NCBI GenBank assembly: GCA_035578155.1
Contig: JAPWDM010000015.1
Span: forward strand, 3,912,001-3,976,000
Direction of reading: 5' to 3'
DNA: 64,000 nt
Source: Brachynemurus nebulosus
Lineage: Eukaryota; Arthropoda; Insecta; Neuroptera; Myrmeleontidae
The position numbers and the translations under genes were made by a program. Below the pieces are notes generated by a model, which made no database searches, had not been told where the DNA came from, and saw nothing but the letters and a program-made list of their open reading frames with translations. Below are positions 33,882 through 43,405 of this stretch, one piece after another (position 1 is the first letter of the stretch; every line of letters starts with the position of its first letter).

Positions 33882-34401
33882 AGAGCTGTAACAGTTCTGG
33901 AGCACCGCAAAACAGAGTAACTTGAACCCCTTTGACAATGTTTGAAAGCGTGTGTCTTAGGGTCCTATTGCACCCATTTTACGATACTACACATTACGAA
34001 CTGATGAGTCATCAAACTGTATCGATGTGCAAACCTTGATCTTTGACTCGGCACGTACCAAGTACATGTATTTAAAATTTGTTGTTGACCTTTGACCCCA
34101 ACAAGCGCTTATACTGTTGGCCTTGGAATTCCTACGACATGAGTCATCACCCGCAACCAAATTAATTTATGTTAACCAATTCTGCGTCATCACAATTTGG
34201 ATTTGTGTTAACCCATTACCCGCCAGCATTAACATAGTTTTTGAATGCAAACCTAACGCATGCCCAGACTGAATTTTAGTACACGACGCATGCGCAGACT
34301 GAATTTTAGGTCACAAATTGATAGATGGGGTACACTACCGCGTTAAAAATGTGGGGGATACCCTAACTCGGGGGTGGCACCAAACTTTTGACACCGTACT
34401 G
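33882..34401. other. Non-coding upstream flank of the compact gene island, with AP-1-like sites
   Basis: TGAGTCA occurs at 34005-34011 and 34140-34146. The second lies in a 22-bp sequence (34128-34149) that recurs exactly at 35235-35256. ACGCATGCCCAGACTGAATT and ACGCATGCGCAGACTGAATT (34257 and 34285) are a second direct repeat. I see no gene here. Confidence 0.6.
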
Positions 34402-34680
34402 TACTGTACTGTTGTGGCGGTGGTTGTGTGGCGGTTGTGGTGGTTGTATGGCGGTTATGTGGTAGTTGTGTGGCGGTTGCGTGGTGGTTCTGTGGTGTTT
34501 GTGTGGCGGTTGTGTGATGGTGGCGGTGGTTGTGGCGGTTGTGTGGTGGTGGCGGTGGTGTTTGTGTAGCGGTTGTGGCGGTGGCAGTGTTTGAGTGGTG
34601 GTTGTGTGGTGGTGGCGGTGGTGTTTGTGTGGTGGTTGTAAAGCGGAAGCGGGGTAGCAGCGGTGGTTGCGGCTGAAGTG
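34402..34680. repeat. G/T-rich array of GTGGTTGTGTGGCGG type
   Basis: A degenerate tandem array made of GTGGTT, GTGTGGCGG and GGTGGTG words. It gives long low-complexity frames on both strands that are not genes. G-tracts in this arrangement might form G-quadruplexes. Confidence 0.9.
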
Positions 34681-34874
34681 AACAACTTTATCATTAATGG
34701 TATCGAATCAGCAATTTACTGTAGACAATGAATCGGTGGTGACATCTCGCGGTGTTTGTTGAACGCAATATCTAAATTACTCAATTTGGTAAGGTTCCTG
34801 TTCCCTGCTCTTATCAGGAAAGATTATTAAATATAGATTTTTGATAAAATATTGGAATATTTCAGTCAAAATAC

Positions 34875-34910
34875 TATAAATACAACTGAATTATTAACCG
34901 GATGTCAGTT
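34875..34910 (+). promoter_or_regulatory. TATA box and TCAGTT initiator before the Cys-rich mini-gene
   Basis: TATAAATA at 34875-34882 and TCAGTT at 34905-34910. The distance from the first T to the initiator A is 32 bp, ideal for a core promoter. The start codon follows 45 bp later, so the leader is very short. Confidence 0.6.
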
Positions 34911-34953
34911 GCTGATAAAATTCCATAACGTAAACAACAACAACAAGAGCAAC

Positions 34954-35136
34954 ATGCCGATTTGTGGTATTTGTAAATTTCCACCGCCACAGTGCGGCTG
35001 TTCATTCCCTGCGTATTGATGCCGAAACGAAAAACGAATTTGCATGTGTTGTAAACGATGTATGATGCCATTTCCAAAGTGTGTTTGCAATTATGTAAAC
35101 TGTCCCACATGTAAAAGTCGTTGCAATTGCAAATAA
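34954..35136 (+). CDS. Cysteine-rich mini-protein, one in-frame TGA
   Basis: This frame is too short for routine tracks because of a TGA at 35017-35019. It reads MPICGICKFPPPQCGC before the stop and, after it, CRNEKRICMCCKRCMMPFPK and a further CxxC/CxC-rich end. There are 15 Cys among ~60 codons, many in CxxC or CxC pairs, which suggests metal (zinc) binding; metallothioneins are similar in Cys density but lack aromatic and Pro residues like these. The gene is compact: TATA and initiator at 34875-34910 upstream and AATAAA at 35142-35147 directly after the TAA. I do not recognise the family. The TGA may mean decay or readthrough; nothing here decides. Confidence 0.45.
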
Positions 35137-35141
35137 TTTAA

Positions 35142-35147
35142 TAAAAT
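35142..35147 (+). terminator. AATAAA poly(A) signal after the Cys-rich frame
   Basis: AATAAA begins six bases after the TAA stop at 35134-35136. Such tight spacing is more typical of small viral genes than of host genes. Confidence 0.5.
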
Positions 35148-35203
35148 CAATCATCTGATTACCCCATAATAGGTATTGACCAATTCCATGGTTGTTAACA
35201 CCA

Positions 35204-35405
35204 ACATTAGCATTTATTTATAACGCAATGCGGCATTCCTACGACATGAGTCATCAAGCGATGTAATGAGGCATAATGTATATTTTGAGTAACAGTGGAA
35301 TTGCCCAATATCTATTAATCAGTATTAAAGTTTTAGTTGAATACTCAAAATATGCATTATGCCTCATTGCATCGCCGACCATTGCGTTATAAATAAATGT
35401 TAATG
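35204..35405. repeat. Imperfect palindrome between the two compact genes
   Basis: The left arm (35204-35293) and right arm (35338-35405) share CATTTATTTATAACGCAATG and GCAATGAGGCATAATG-type blocks in inverted order. The left arm has an extra ~24-bp insert, which is precisely the copy of the 22-bp AP-1-containing repeat (35235-35256) seen also at 34128. The loop is ~45 bp. The shape recalls hairpin termini of small DNA viruses, but no viral replication gene is nearby. Confidence 0.8.
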
Positions 35406-35504
35406 TTTATTTGATATTTTCCATTGGTTGTGGTGTATAAACACTGATCATATGAAGGTCTGGTTGCTTCAAAGTAACTTAATTGGTAGCTGCGTGGGAA
35501 TAAA

Positions 35505-35534
35505 TATATAGGTGGAGTAAAATGAGCAACTCAG
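35505..35534 (+). promoter_or_regulatory. TATA box and TCAG initiator before the 120-aa gene
   Basis: TATATA at 35505-35510 and TCAG at 35531-35534; first T to initiator A is 28 bp. The leader from here to the ATG at 35677 contains the (TGG)n run. Confidence 0.6.
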
Positions 35535-35548
35535 ATTTTGTAGTTGTG

Positions 35549-35607
35549 TTGGGGTTGTGGTGGTGGTGGTGGTGGTGGTGGTGATGGTGGCGGCGGTGGT
35601 GGTGGTT
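35549..35607. repeat. (TGG)n microsatellite in the 120-aa gene leader
   Basis: About 18 TGG triplets with a few GAT and CGG interruptions (GTGGTGGTGGTGGTGGTGG). It lies between the initiator and the start codon. Confidence 0.9.
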
Positions 35608-35676
35608 TTTTGTGGTTGTAACTCATAAAATATTTAAGCAACGTGCTAAAACAGAAATTGGCAGTGTATTGGCAAA

Positions 35677-36039
35677 ATGTCTGAACAACACGGTGTAGAG
35701 TTAAGTATAAGTGATCTGTGGACCACTTTCACTGTCACTAATGAAACAATGGATCCGGTTTTGGAGAAGTTGTATAAACTTGGTGCTGGTAAACCATTCA
35801 AATCACTATCTGCACTCAAGCCGTATGAAACGTGGAAAATTCTCGACGTACGACGCATGGAAACTCGATATGGGCCAGCGGTTGCAGTGGAACTTGCAGA
35901 TGCTCAAGTGTTCCTTCCAAAACAATTCGCGGATTTGGATGAGCAGACCATGGAATGTTTACGTACAGGACAATATTTTATTACATATAAAGGAACTGAT
36001 TCTAATGGTTTTTTAGATATTGTTGAATTTAGTAAATAG
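35677..36039 (+). CDS. Intact 120-aa protein, unnamed virus-like family
   Basis: An uninterrupted frame, rare in this window. It starts at the first ATG after the promoter and (TGG)n leader. The N-terminus is acidic (MSEQHGVELSISDLWTTFTV), then a beta-rich core follows with YETWKILDVRRMETRYGPAV, AVELADAQVFLPKQFADL and a C-terminal FITYKGTDSNGFLDIVEF. The ETRYG-x-A/V pattern with VFLPK and a late Y-x-G turn resembles small proteins repeated in arthropod genomes beside virus-like elements, which I recall as OB-fold-like; single-strand DNA binding is a guess. A late AATAAA (36145-36150) follows. Flanks carry a 15-bp inverted repeat (35195-35209 and 36300-36314). Confidence 0.6.
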   Translation: MSEQHGVELSISDLWTTFTVTNETMDPVLEKLYKLGAGKPFKSLSALKPYETWKILDVRRMETRYGPAVAVELADAQVFLPKQFADLDEQTMECLRTGQYFITYKGTDSNGFLDIVEFSK

Positions 36040-36388
36040 TTATCACATGTATGATGTTTGGTGTAAGATTAAGGAAACTGTCAGATGTGAAAATGAATTG
36101 ATTTACTTTTTAATTTTAATATTGTAAACGTCTATTTTATTAAAAAATAAATTATTTTACGCATAAATTCTTATATTGTTCTTATTTTACAACACATTAA
36201 AACCTCTCAAATCATATCTTGAATTTTGATAAGACTCACAGTAGTTATGGGACCACTTGGCAACGCAATGTAATTGCCCATATTCAGGAGCAGGTATTTT
36301 AATGTTGGTGTTAAGTAGGTATGCAGTAACCTGGTACTTGCATATAGCTATTCGCAAGCATATAACCATAACACATAACCATCCCCAC
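36040..36388. other. 3' flank of the 120-aa gene
   Basis: AATAAA at 36145-36150 is a likely poly(A) signal. TAATGTTGGTGTTAA at 36300-36314 is the exact inverse of 35195-35209. A stretch at 36258-36295 (ATTGCCCATATTCAGGAGCA) recurs at 63238-63275. No gene is seen. Confidence 0.6.
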
Positions 36389-36830
36389 GTGGTGACGTGG
36401 GGATGGTTGTGGTGCGTTCAAAAATAAGTCCTGCATTTTGGGTCAAAACGTATTTATTTTAATAGAATCAACAATTAAAGTAAAAATAATGGAAAAACAA
36501 AAGAAAAATAATAAAAGAAGAGTAAAAGCGAATAAAAAGAACGGACTCACCAATTTTCCACGTAGACACTTTCACTAACTTTGTTAATTGTTAGAACCCA
36601 ATTCACAGTTAATAACCCAGTCGTGTTACCCTCCCCAAAACTCAAGAAAAACTGTTAATTAATTTTTCTGTTAAAACAATAGGTACCTACGCAAAAGAAA
36701 GTCATTGCCCCATGGCCCGTGCATATGCAAATGCCGACTCAGCGCCTTAGTCGTTCACACTTGGCATATACAGGGTTTTCTTTTATAATAATTATATTCT
36801 GTTTTTATATACAGGGCCTGCTTCGTTACA
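36389..36830 (-). repeat. 3' LTR of gypsy element 3
   Basis: About 95 percent like 49892-50358 by eye. In element sense (minus strand) the LTR starts TGTAACGAAGCAGGCCCTG and is preceded by a polypurine tract, AGGGGGAGGTAT, at 36842-36831, so it is the 3' LTR. The element's end is altered: the last ~25 bp of the LTR is shortened and sits in a 12-bp perfect palindrome (AACCATCCCCAC / GTGGGGATGGTT, 36377-36408). No target duplication is found. Confidence 0.8.
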
Positions 36831-37310
36831 ATACCTCCCCCTACGAAAAAGGTGGCTGCTTAAGTAAGCAGTCAGCCTTTTCAAGCTTATCAAAACCTTC
36901 CGTATTCGCGAGTTAGGTGAGTCTGCCCTTTGTATCCCTATCCTTAATAATCCTTATCCTTAGAAGTTCCTATCATTATTACAATATTAACTTTTTAAAT
37001 ACCATGCATAAACTTCAGGAAGTGACAATTGGTAACCATTGTTATTTCGTATAAGAAACGCAACATTAATCCACATAGTATTATTTTGTAGTAAAGGCGG
37101 TATTAGACTAATACCTCGAACATGAAATTTTTTTAAATTGTCAGTTTCTGAATTCTATTATACACATTAATAAAATATTCTGCAAAACCTAAAAAGAATA
37201 AAAACCTATTATCTACCATTCATTTGTGTTTTTTTTTTTTTTTTTTTTTTTTGAATTAAACCTTAATCTTATGTGTGTATAGTATATGTATTTATGTATA
37301 TACTTCCTCC
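36831..37310 (-). other. Internal 3' region of gypsy 3 beside the P-type insertion
   Basis: Non-coding sequence between the polypurine tract and the left side of the inserted THAP/P element. A 22-base T run at 37231-37252 may mark the neighbouring insertion point. Confidence 0.5.
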
Positions 37311-37536
37311 GATAACGCATAATCAAAGAGTTTGGATATATTATTAAGTAATGTTGCTATAGAGTAAGTATGTAGGGCACCACAATTCAGCCTAGTTGTT
37401 GTCAGATTCAACCACGGGTAAACTAAACTGTTCAGTATGTTACTGACCATTGCTACTGATGTTGTTGATTGTTACTGCCAAAACCTCTCAGTGTTAAATT
37501 AAATTTTGAAACTTTTAATTGTATTTTTTGTAAAAA

Positions 37537-40500
37537 ATGGTATCTTGTGTTGTATCAGGCTGCAAAAATAAAGGTGCATCATCAAATTTAAAAGTCAAAG
37601 GTGTTACTTATCACCGGTAAGTAAAAATAAATTGATTTACTTTGTTTCACACTTAAGTCCGCCATATTTAAAATTTGCGTGATAAACATGTTATTCACAA
37701 ACAAATACCATACATACATATATATATTTAAACACATATTCAGAGTCGTATTCGAAAATTTTTAGATTTAATTTTATATTTTTGCTTTATTAAAATATGA
37801 AAAAAGATAACAATTTTGCGAAATATAACGAAAAATTCTGTTAATTATTTAAATAACTTTTGAATAAACTACTTGAATTTTATATTTTGAACTTAAATAC
37901 CGTTTAGATGAATTATTTTGGTAATTTGTATTTAAATTTTTTTTTAAAATAGAATTAATTAATTTTTTGTACATATTTGAAAAATAACTATTGCAGAAAA
38001 AATTTATTCAGAACATAGTAATCTCTATGTATATTTTTTTTAATGTAGATTCCCACGTACTCCTCATAGCAAATTACTTTGGGTAAATGCAATCCAAAAA
38101 TCGGATGACTGGATTCCTACGAAGACTAGCGTAATTTGTTCTTTACATTTCGAAGAAAAATACTTTTGTTATTCCGATAAGGGTCGTCGTTGGCTTCATA
38201 ATAAGGCGATACCAACATTAAATTTACCTCATGTAAGTCTGTCATTATTTCTTTTTATTTTCTATTAGACTAAAAAAAATATCATATTTATATTAGTGAT
38301 GCAAAGATTTTTCATCACGGACCTGATTGTAATATTAGAAGCCGTCTTTGAGGGTCAGTTAAGTTGTATGCATAATTATTAGTTTATGCATAATTATTAA
38401 AAAGTTAGAAATACAAATGTTGCGTGCGCTCTCTATTGAATAACATTACTGCCACCTAATGTTAGTTTGAAATAAAAATTAGTCTATACTGTCAAGTGTA
38501 AATTTGAAAAAAGTTTCCGATTTTTTAGCTAATAATATTATTTTACATAGTTAGTATCAATGTAAAAAAAAAAATTTGGTGCTATTGTTGCATTAAAGGT
38601 AGTGTCCCAATTTTCCAATCCCCGTTTTCAAAATTTTATGATTGTCGATTCAAACAATTTGCATAGTCTTCTATATCGTTCTGATTACATTTAATATTAT
38701 TTAATGCCAATTTAAATTTTTAATACATAATTATAAGCATTTTATTAGAAAGTAAAATATGTTGCAAGTTGCGACCAGTTTTAATTGCAGTTAATAAGTT
38801 TCAAAATAGTGGATAGTTCTCATTTATGTCACGTCAAGGAATTGATATTAGAATATGTATGTATCAAACAAATGGATGGAGTACACATTATTTTTTTTGA
38901 AGCACAATCAGCATACTGGTTAACACTTTTTATAACCCACAAAGTGTTATTGGTAATAAAAATTTTTAGCGAATTCTCGAATCGAAAAATCAGCTATTAC
39001 AGCCAGAAATTATTTATTAATAAATATTGTAACAGTATTTATAACAAAAAATATAACATCAGTAAATATATGTAGAAAAAGTTAAACTCAACCTTATTTA
39101 ACTGCCATATTGATCAACACTTTAGTCACTTTTTTGGCTTCGTTTTCATATTGTACATTGTATATATGTCTGTACTCCCTCTATTTATTCAATACTAAGA
39201 GCTTCGAGGTGTCATCGTAGAGTCCCTATAATAAATAGAGTCGTGACATTTGTGGTAAACGCATTTTCTGTCCACAGGTTGCATAAAATACGTTAGAAAT
39301 AAATTGAATATTAACAAAAATCATTTAGATTAACCTACAATGTATAATTAAATTAAAAATTTTTAACTGTTCATTAATTCATAACTTATTAACAATAATT
39401 ATGTACTAAAAAATATTTACTCAGACATGTGATAATTAATTTTGAAGCTTCCCGCTCTGTTTTGGACAGAAAATGGATGATATGTCACGACTCTATTTAT
39501 TATAGGGATTCTAATTATCGGCTCCCATGCTGCCATCTATAGTTTATATTTGTTTTCTACAACTATGTACATTAGACTTTACGAATAAAAATACAATCAA
39601 TTTTTATTTTATTTTCTAGCCAAAATTAGTAGACAGTTCTACGCAAACGGAACTAGATGTTTTTAATGATATGATGCTGTATGAAAAAACTTCACCAATT
39701 GCGCCATTATCTGCTGTTACTGAAATTTCCATACAGTCGTCCACAGTACAACGCGAAGAATTAACGACGCCAACGACGTCAAATGATATTAATACACCTG
39801 GGGTATCTTCCAAACCAACCGCATCAGTATCTCTTTACTGTAACGAGAGTAATTCATCGAATTTACAGATGGATATAGATGATGAATTACAAATAGAACC
39901 AGATTGTACACCGAGAAAAAGAAAATTAAAGCTACTGGCTAGAAAATTCAAATTTTTGTATGAAAGAAGTACACGTAAAGTGAAACGATTAAATGAAAAT
40001 AAAAGACGATATAAGAGAACTATAGATAATTTTAAAAATATTCTAAAATCAATTGAAGAAAAAAATTTTCTAACAGATGATGAATTAAATATATTAGAAA
40101 ATATATCAGAAGATTTAAAAGTAGTAGATTTAATAAAGAGACAAATTGGAAAATCGAAAGGCCTGATCAAAAAACGAAAATACTCTCCAGCACTAAAAAC
40201 ATTTGCTCTCACACTGCATTTTTATTCACCGAGAGCTTACGAGTATGTGAGACAAACATTTAATACATGTTTACCTCACGTTCAGACAATAAGAAAGTGG
40301 TATCAAAGTATTGAGGGTGATGCTGGATTTACCGCCGAAGCTTTTCGAGCATTAAAATTAAAGAAAGAGAGCACTGACCATCCCATCTTTGTTGCTTTGA
40401 TGTTAGACGAAATGGCCATACGTAAACATGTACAATACGATGGCACTACCTACCACGGATATGTAAATTTTGGCGATGGAATTGAAACAGATAATCAGGC

Positions 40501-42162
40501 ACTCGCCAGAGAGGCTTTAGTTTTCCTTTTAAACTGTGTAAATGGAAACTGGAAAATTCCAGTAGGATATTTCCTAGTTGATGGTGTTCGAGGACAGCAA
40601 AAGGCAAATTTAGTAAAACAGTGCTTAGAAGAAGTAGCAAAAACTGGTGTGCACGTTGTTTCATTAACATGCGACGCATATCCAGCAAATATCACAATGC
40701 TGCGCCATCTAAATTGTTCTATAGAAGCGGACAAAATTAATACCATATTTCCTCATCCAACTACAAACGAAGATGTAGCTGTCTTTTTAGATCCATGTCA
40801 TATGGTAAAATTAGTACGGAATGCATTTGAGATCCTTCGAAATTTGATAGATATGGACGGAAATTTAATTAAATGGGATTTTATTTTAAAATTACTAAAT
40901 TTGCAACAAATGGAAAATTTACATTTAGGGAATAAATTAAAGCCTCAACATGTTTACTTTCAAAATCAGGCCATGAAAGTAAAATATGCGACACAATTGT
41001 TTAGTGACAGTGTTTCAAAAGCGCTATTATTTTGTCAAAACGAACTTAAATTGAAAGAGTTTCAAGGAGTCAGTGCTACGGCAAAGTTTTTGAAAATAAT
41101 TAATGATCTTTTTGATATTTTAAATTCTCGAAATTTAAAACAGTACGGTTTTAAAAAACCTTTAAATAATACAAATAAAGTTGGTATTTTCAAGTTTTTA
41201 ACCGAAGCCGAACAATATTTACTTTCTTTAAAAAATGTTGACGGCAGTGAAATTATAAGATCAAATAAAAAAATGGGATTTTTAGGATTGTGTGGCTGCA
41301 TTCAAAGTTTAAAATATATATATATAACAATTTAATTGAAAACGAAAAACTAAAGTTCTTACCAACGTTTAAATTTAGCCAAGACCACTTGGAATTATTT
41401 TTTGGGAACATAAGAAGTCATGGTGGATTAAATAACAACCCAACTTCAATTCAATTTAAATCAACTTATAAAAAAATGTTGGTACACATGGAACTAAGCA
41501 ATTCTTTTCGAGGTAACTGTATACCCTTAGAAAAAATTTCTATACTAGACTGTAGTTCCGCTATTGAAAAAATTAATAAAAGTTCCGAGAATTATCGGGC
41601 GTGTGAAACTTTAAATGAAGAAAATACGGAATACGATCTGGCAGTTGCCTATAATTTATATGAACTGTCAGATTATTCCAAACAGATAATAACATATATT
41701 GCTGGTTTTGTTGCTCGAACATTAATAAATAAAATAAAATGCGAACAGTGTGTAGACAGTTTATATACAAGTAATAAAAGTTTCGTACATAATTTTATTA
41801 TAATAAAAGATAATGGCGGTCTCGTTTATCCGTCAAATGACGTTGTTGATGTTTGTTGGCAGGTAGAAAAATTCATAAAATCCTTACTGTATAATAATGA
41901 CATGTTGCCTAAAAAATATACCAAAAAATTCTTTGTTAATAAAATATTAAAATCATATTTTATGGACACAAATATTTTCAAGTCTTTAAAAATACATCAG
42001 TATGATCAGTTTCCTGAAAACTGTAACCATATTATTCAGTTAATAATAGCAATAACTGAAAAATATTTTGACATAAGGATCCATTTCCTTACTGAAAAAT
42101 TTAATTTTAAGGATGGAAAGAGACAATTATTTAATAAACTGCTACTATTTAAAGGGCAGTAA
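37537..42162 (+). pseudogene. THAP-domain P-element transposase, one frameshift
   Basis: Three exons are visible. Exon 1, 37537-37616, MVSCVVSGCKNKG, starts a THAP zinc finger and ends at GTAAGT. Exon 2, 38049-38232, gives FPRTPHSKLLWVNAIQKSD and CSLHFEEKYF and completes the finger. Exon 3 starts at 39620 in phase and runs to 41335. It has a basic coiled region, then MLDEMAIRKHVQYDG (first acidic residue near residue 245 of the 39671 frame), TCDAYPANITMLRHL and FLDPCHMVKLVRNAF, all P-element core motifs. One extra TA in a TA run near 41315-41326 shifts the frame; the rest (41290-42162) has FFGNIRSHGGLNNNPTSIQF, the typical P-element C-terminus. Apart from this lesion the gene reads fully, so the element looks young. 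Confidence 0.9.
39220..39511. mobile_element. Tc1/mariner-like MITE in intron 2 of the P-type gene
   Basis: The inverted ends GAGTCCCTATAATAAATAG... and its near-complement extend about 29 bp, flanked by TA on each side (39218-39219 and 39512-39513). Size 292 bp. A TA duplication is the Tc1/mariner signature. It has no coding capacity. It sits wholly inside intron 38233-39619 and should not affect splicing signals. Confidence 0.8.
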
Positions 42163-43405
42163 ATAAAATACATTTTTTGTGAATATTTTTTAAATTAGTT
42201 AATTTTGTACATTGTATGTATAAAAAAATAAAATTTTTAATTTTTAGTTAATTTTTATTTTTATTTTATCCTTATAAAATTCAGCTAATTTCAAAAAAAA
42301 AAAAAGAAAAAAGAAAAAAACTAAATAGGTAAGTAAAATTCTATTGATTTCTGAAATTTATTTTTTCAACACTGAGTAAAATTCCCAAATAAGAGAAAAC
42401 TAAGTGTATATTGTAATTTTATTGAAAAATAATCAAAACTTTAAATTACGTCTTTTAAAAATTTTAAAAATGTTAATTAGATAATATTTAAAAAAAAATA
42501 ATGGATACGTTGGGATGTATAATTATAATACAAACTGGCCAAAAACATAAAAGTACGACTCTGTGCAAAAATTGTGTTTTATGTCCCCACTATACCACCT
42601 ACATTGAAGTACTACACTCCGCACACCCCCTTTAAAATGCCGCATTGGTTTCAATGCATTTAAATACAGTATTATTTCTCTATACAAGACTAGATACATA
42701 ATATATAAACCAAACTCTTTGCGCATAATAATATGTATCAGGTATCTTTCATCATAACTGATTGTGAGATACATATCTGTGATTGTGATTATTAATTTAG
42801 TACATATGCATAAATACATATTGTTCAACCCGTGACAATATTTTTTTTTTGTTAACAATGATAATTAAACCTATCACATAGTCCACTATAAATTCAATTA
42901 TAAGCAATCTTTTACATATGTTTCGAAATATCTAGAAATGTTGAATTAGTTATTCACAGTATTATTTTTATTATCCCCCTTTTTTTTGCTTAAATAAAAT
43001 GTCAGAATTATTAGATTTAAGAAGTTAGTATTGTCTCTTGTGATCACACAGTACAGTGTTTTGATCGCACTTCTAGATTAAACTTATGACACTATATCCT
43101 ATTGATTTTTCCCTTAATTTTCTAAAATTACAGGATATAAAATTTTTTCTTGAAGTTCTTTACTTTGTCCAAAAGAGTTTATTACTGTTCACATCTCGTT
43201 TAACTGGAGCACCACCTCACTGTAGGGGCTTTTTTGTTTGGTCGGTTTTCAATTTGCCCTTAATGTCACATTCGGTTTCTTTTTGCACTGTCACTACTTT
43301 GTTGGGTTCACTGGCACAATTTACCTCACTCTCGTCTTCACTCTGTGTCTTTGTCTTGTGATTTTCCCATACCTTCGCATGGAGTATAATGTTTGTTAGG
43401 GTTCC
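42163..43405. other. Non-coding end of the P-type element and 3' part of gypsy 3
   Basis: AT-rich, with a long A run near 42293-42320. The mirror of CAAAGAGTTTGG lies at 42710-42721. After this, gypsy 3 sequence resumes up to the end of env. No further gene is seen. Confidence 0.5.

Larger units (their letters stand above)
37311..42735 (+). mobile_element. THAP/P-element transposon nested in gypsy 3
   Basis: The coding region lies between inverted segments CAAAGAGTTTGG at 37324-37335 and CCAAACTCTTTG at 42710-42721, each with A/T flanks that also mirror one another. These are candidate (sub)terminal repeats. True termini and the 8-bp target duplication typical for P elements were not found, so the limits are approximate. 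The insertion separates env from the 3' LTR of gypsy 3. Confidence 0.6.

Noticed and set aside
34318..34694. Gly/Val/Trp-rich and His/Thr-rich frames on both strands
   Set aside because: Artefacts of the G/T-rich array.
34954..35136. Selenoprotein reading of the in-frame TGA
   Set aside because: I see no SECIS-like hairpin after the stop, and decay is simpler.
35204..35405. Parvovirus-type terminal hairpin of an endogenous densovirus
   Set aside because: No NS1 or capsid gene motifs are found nearby; only the shape is suggestive.
36719..36916. Frames MHMQMPTQRL... in two places (also 50250-50462)
   Set aside because: They lie inside the two LTR copies of gypsy 3.
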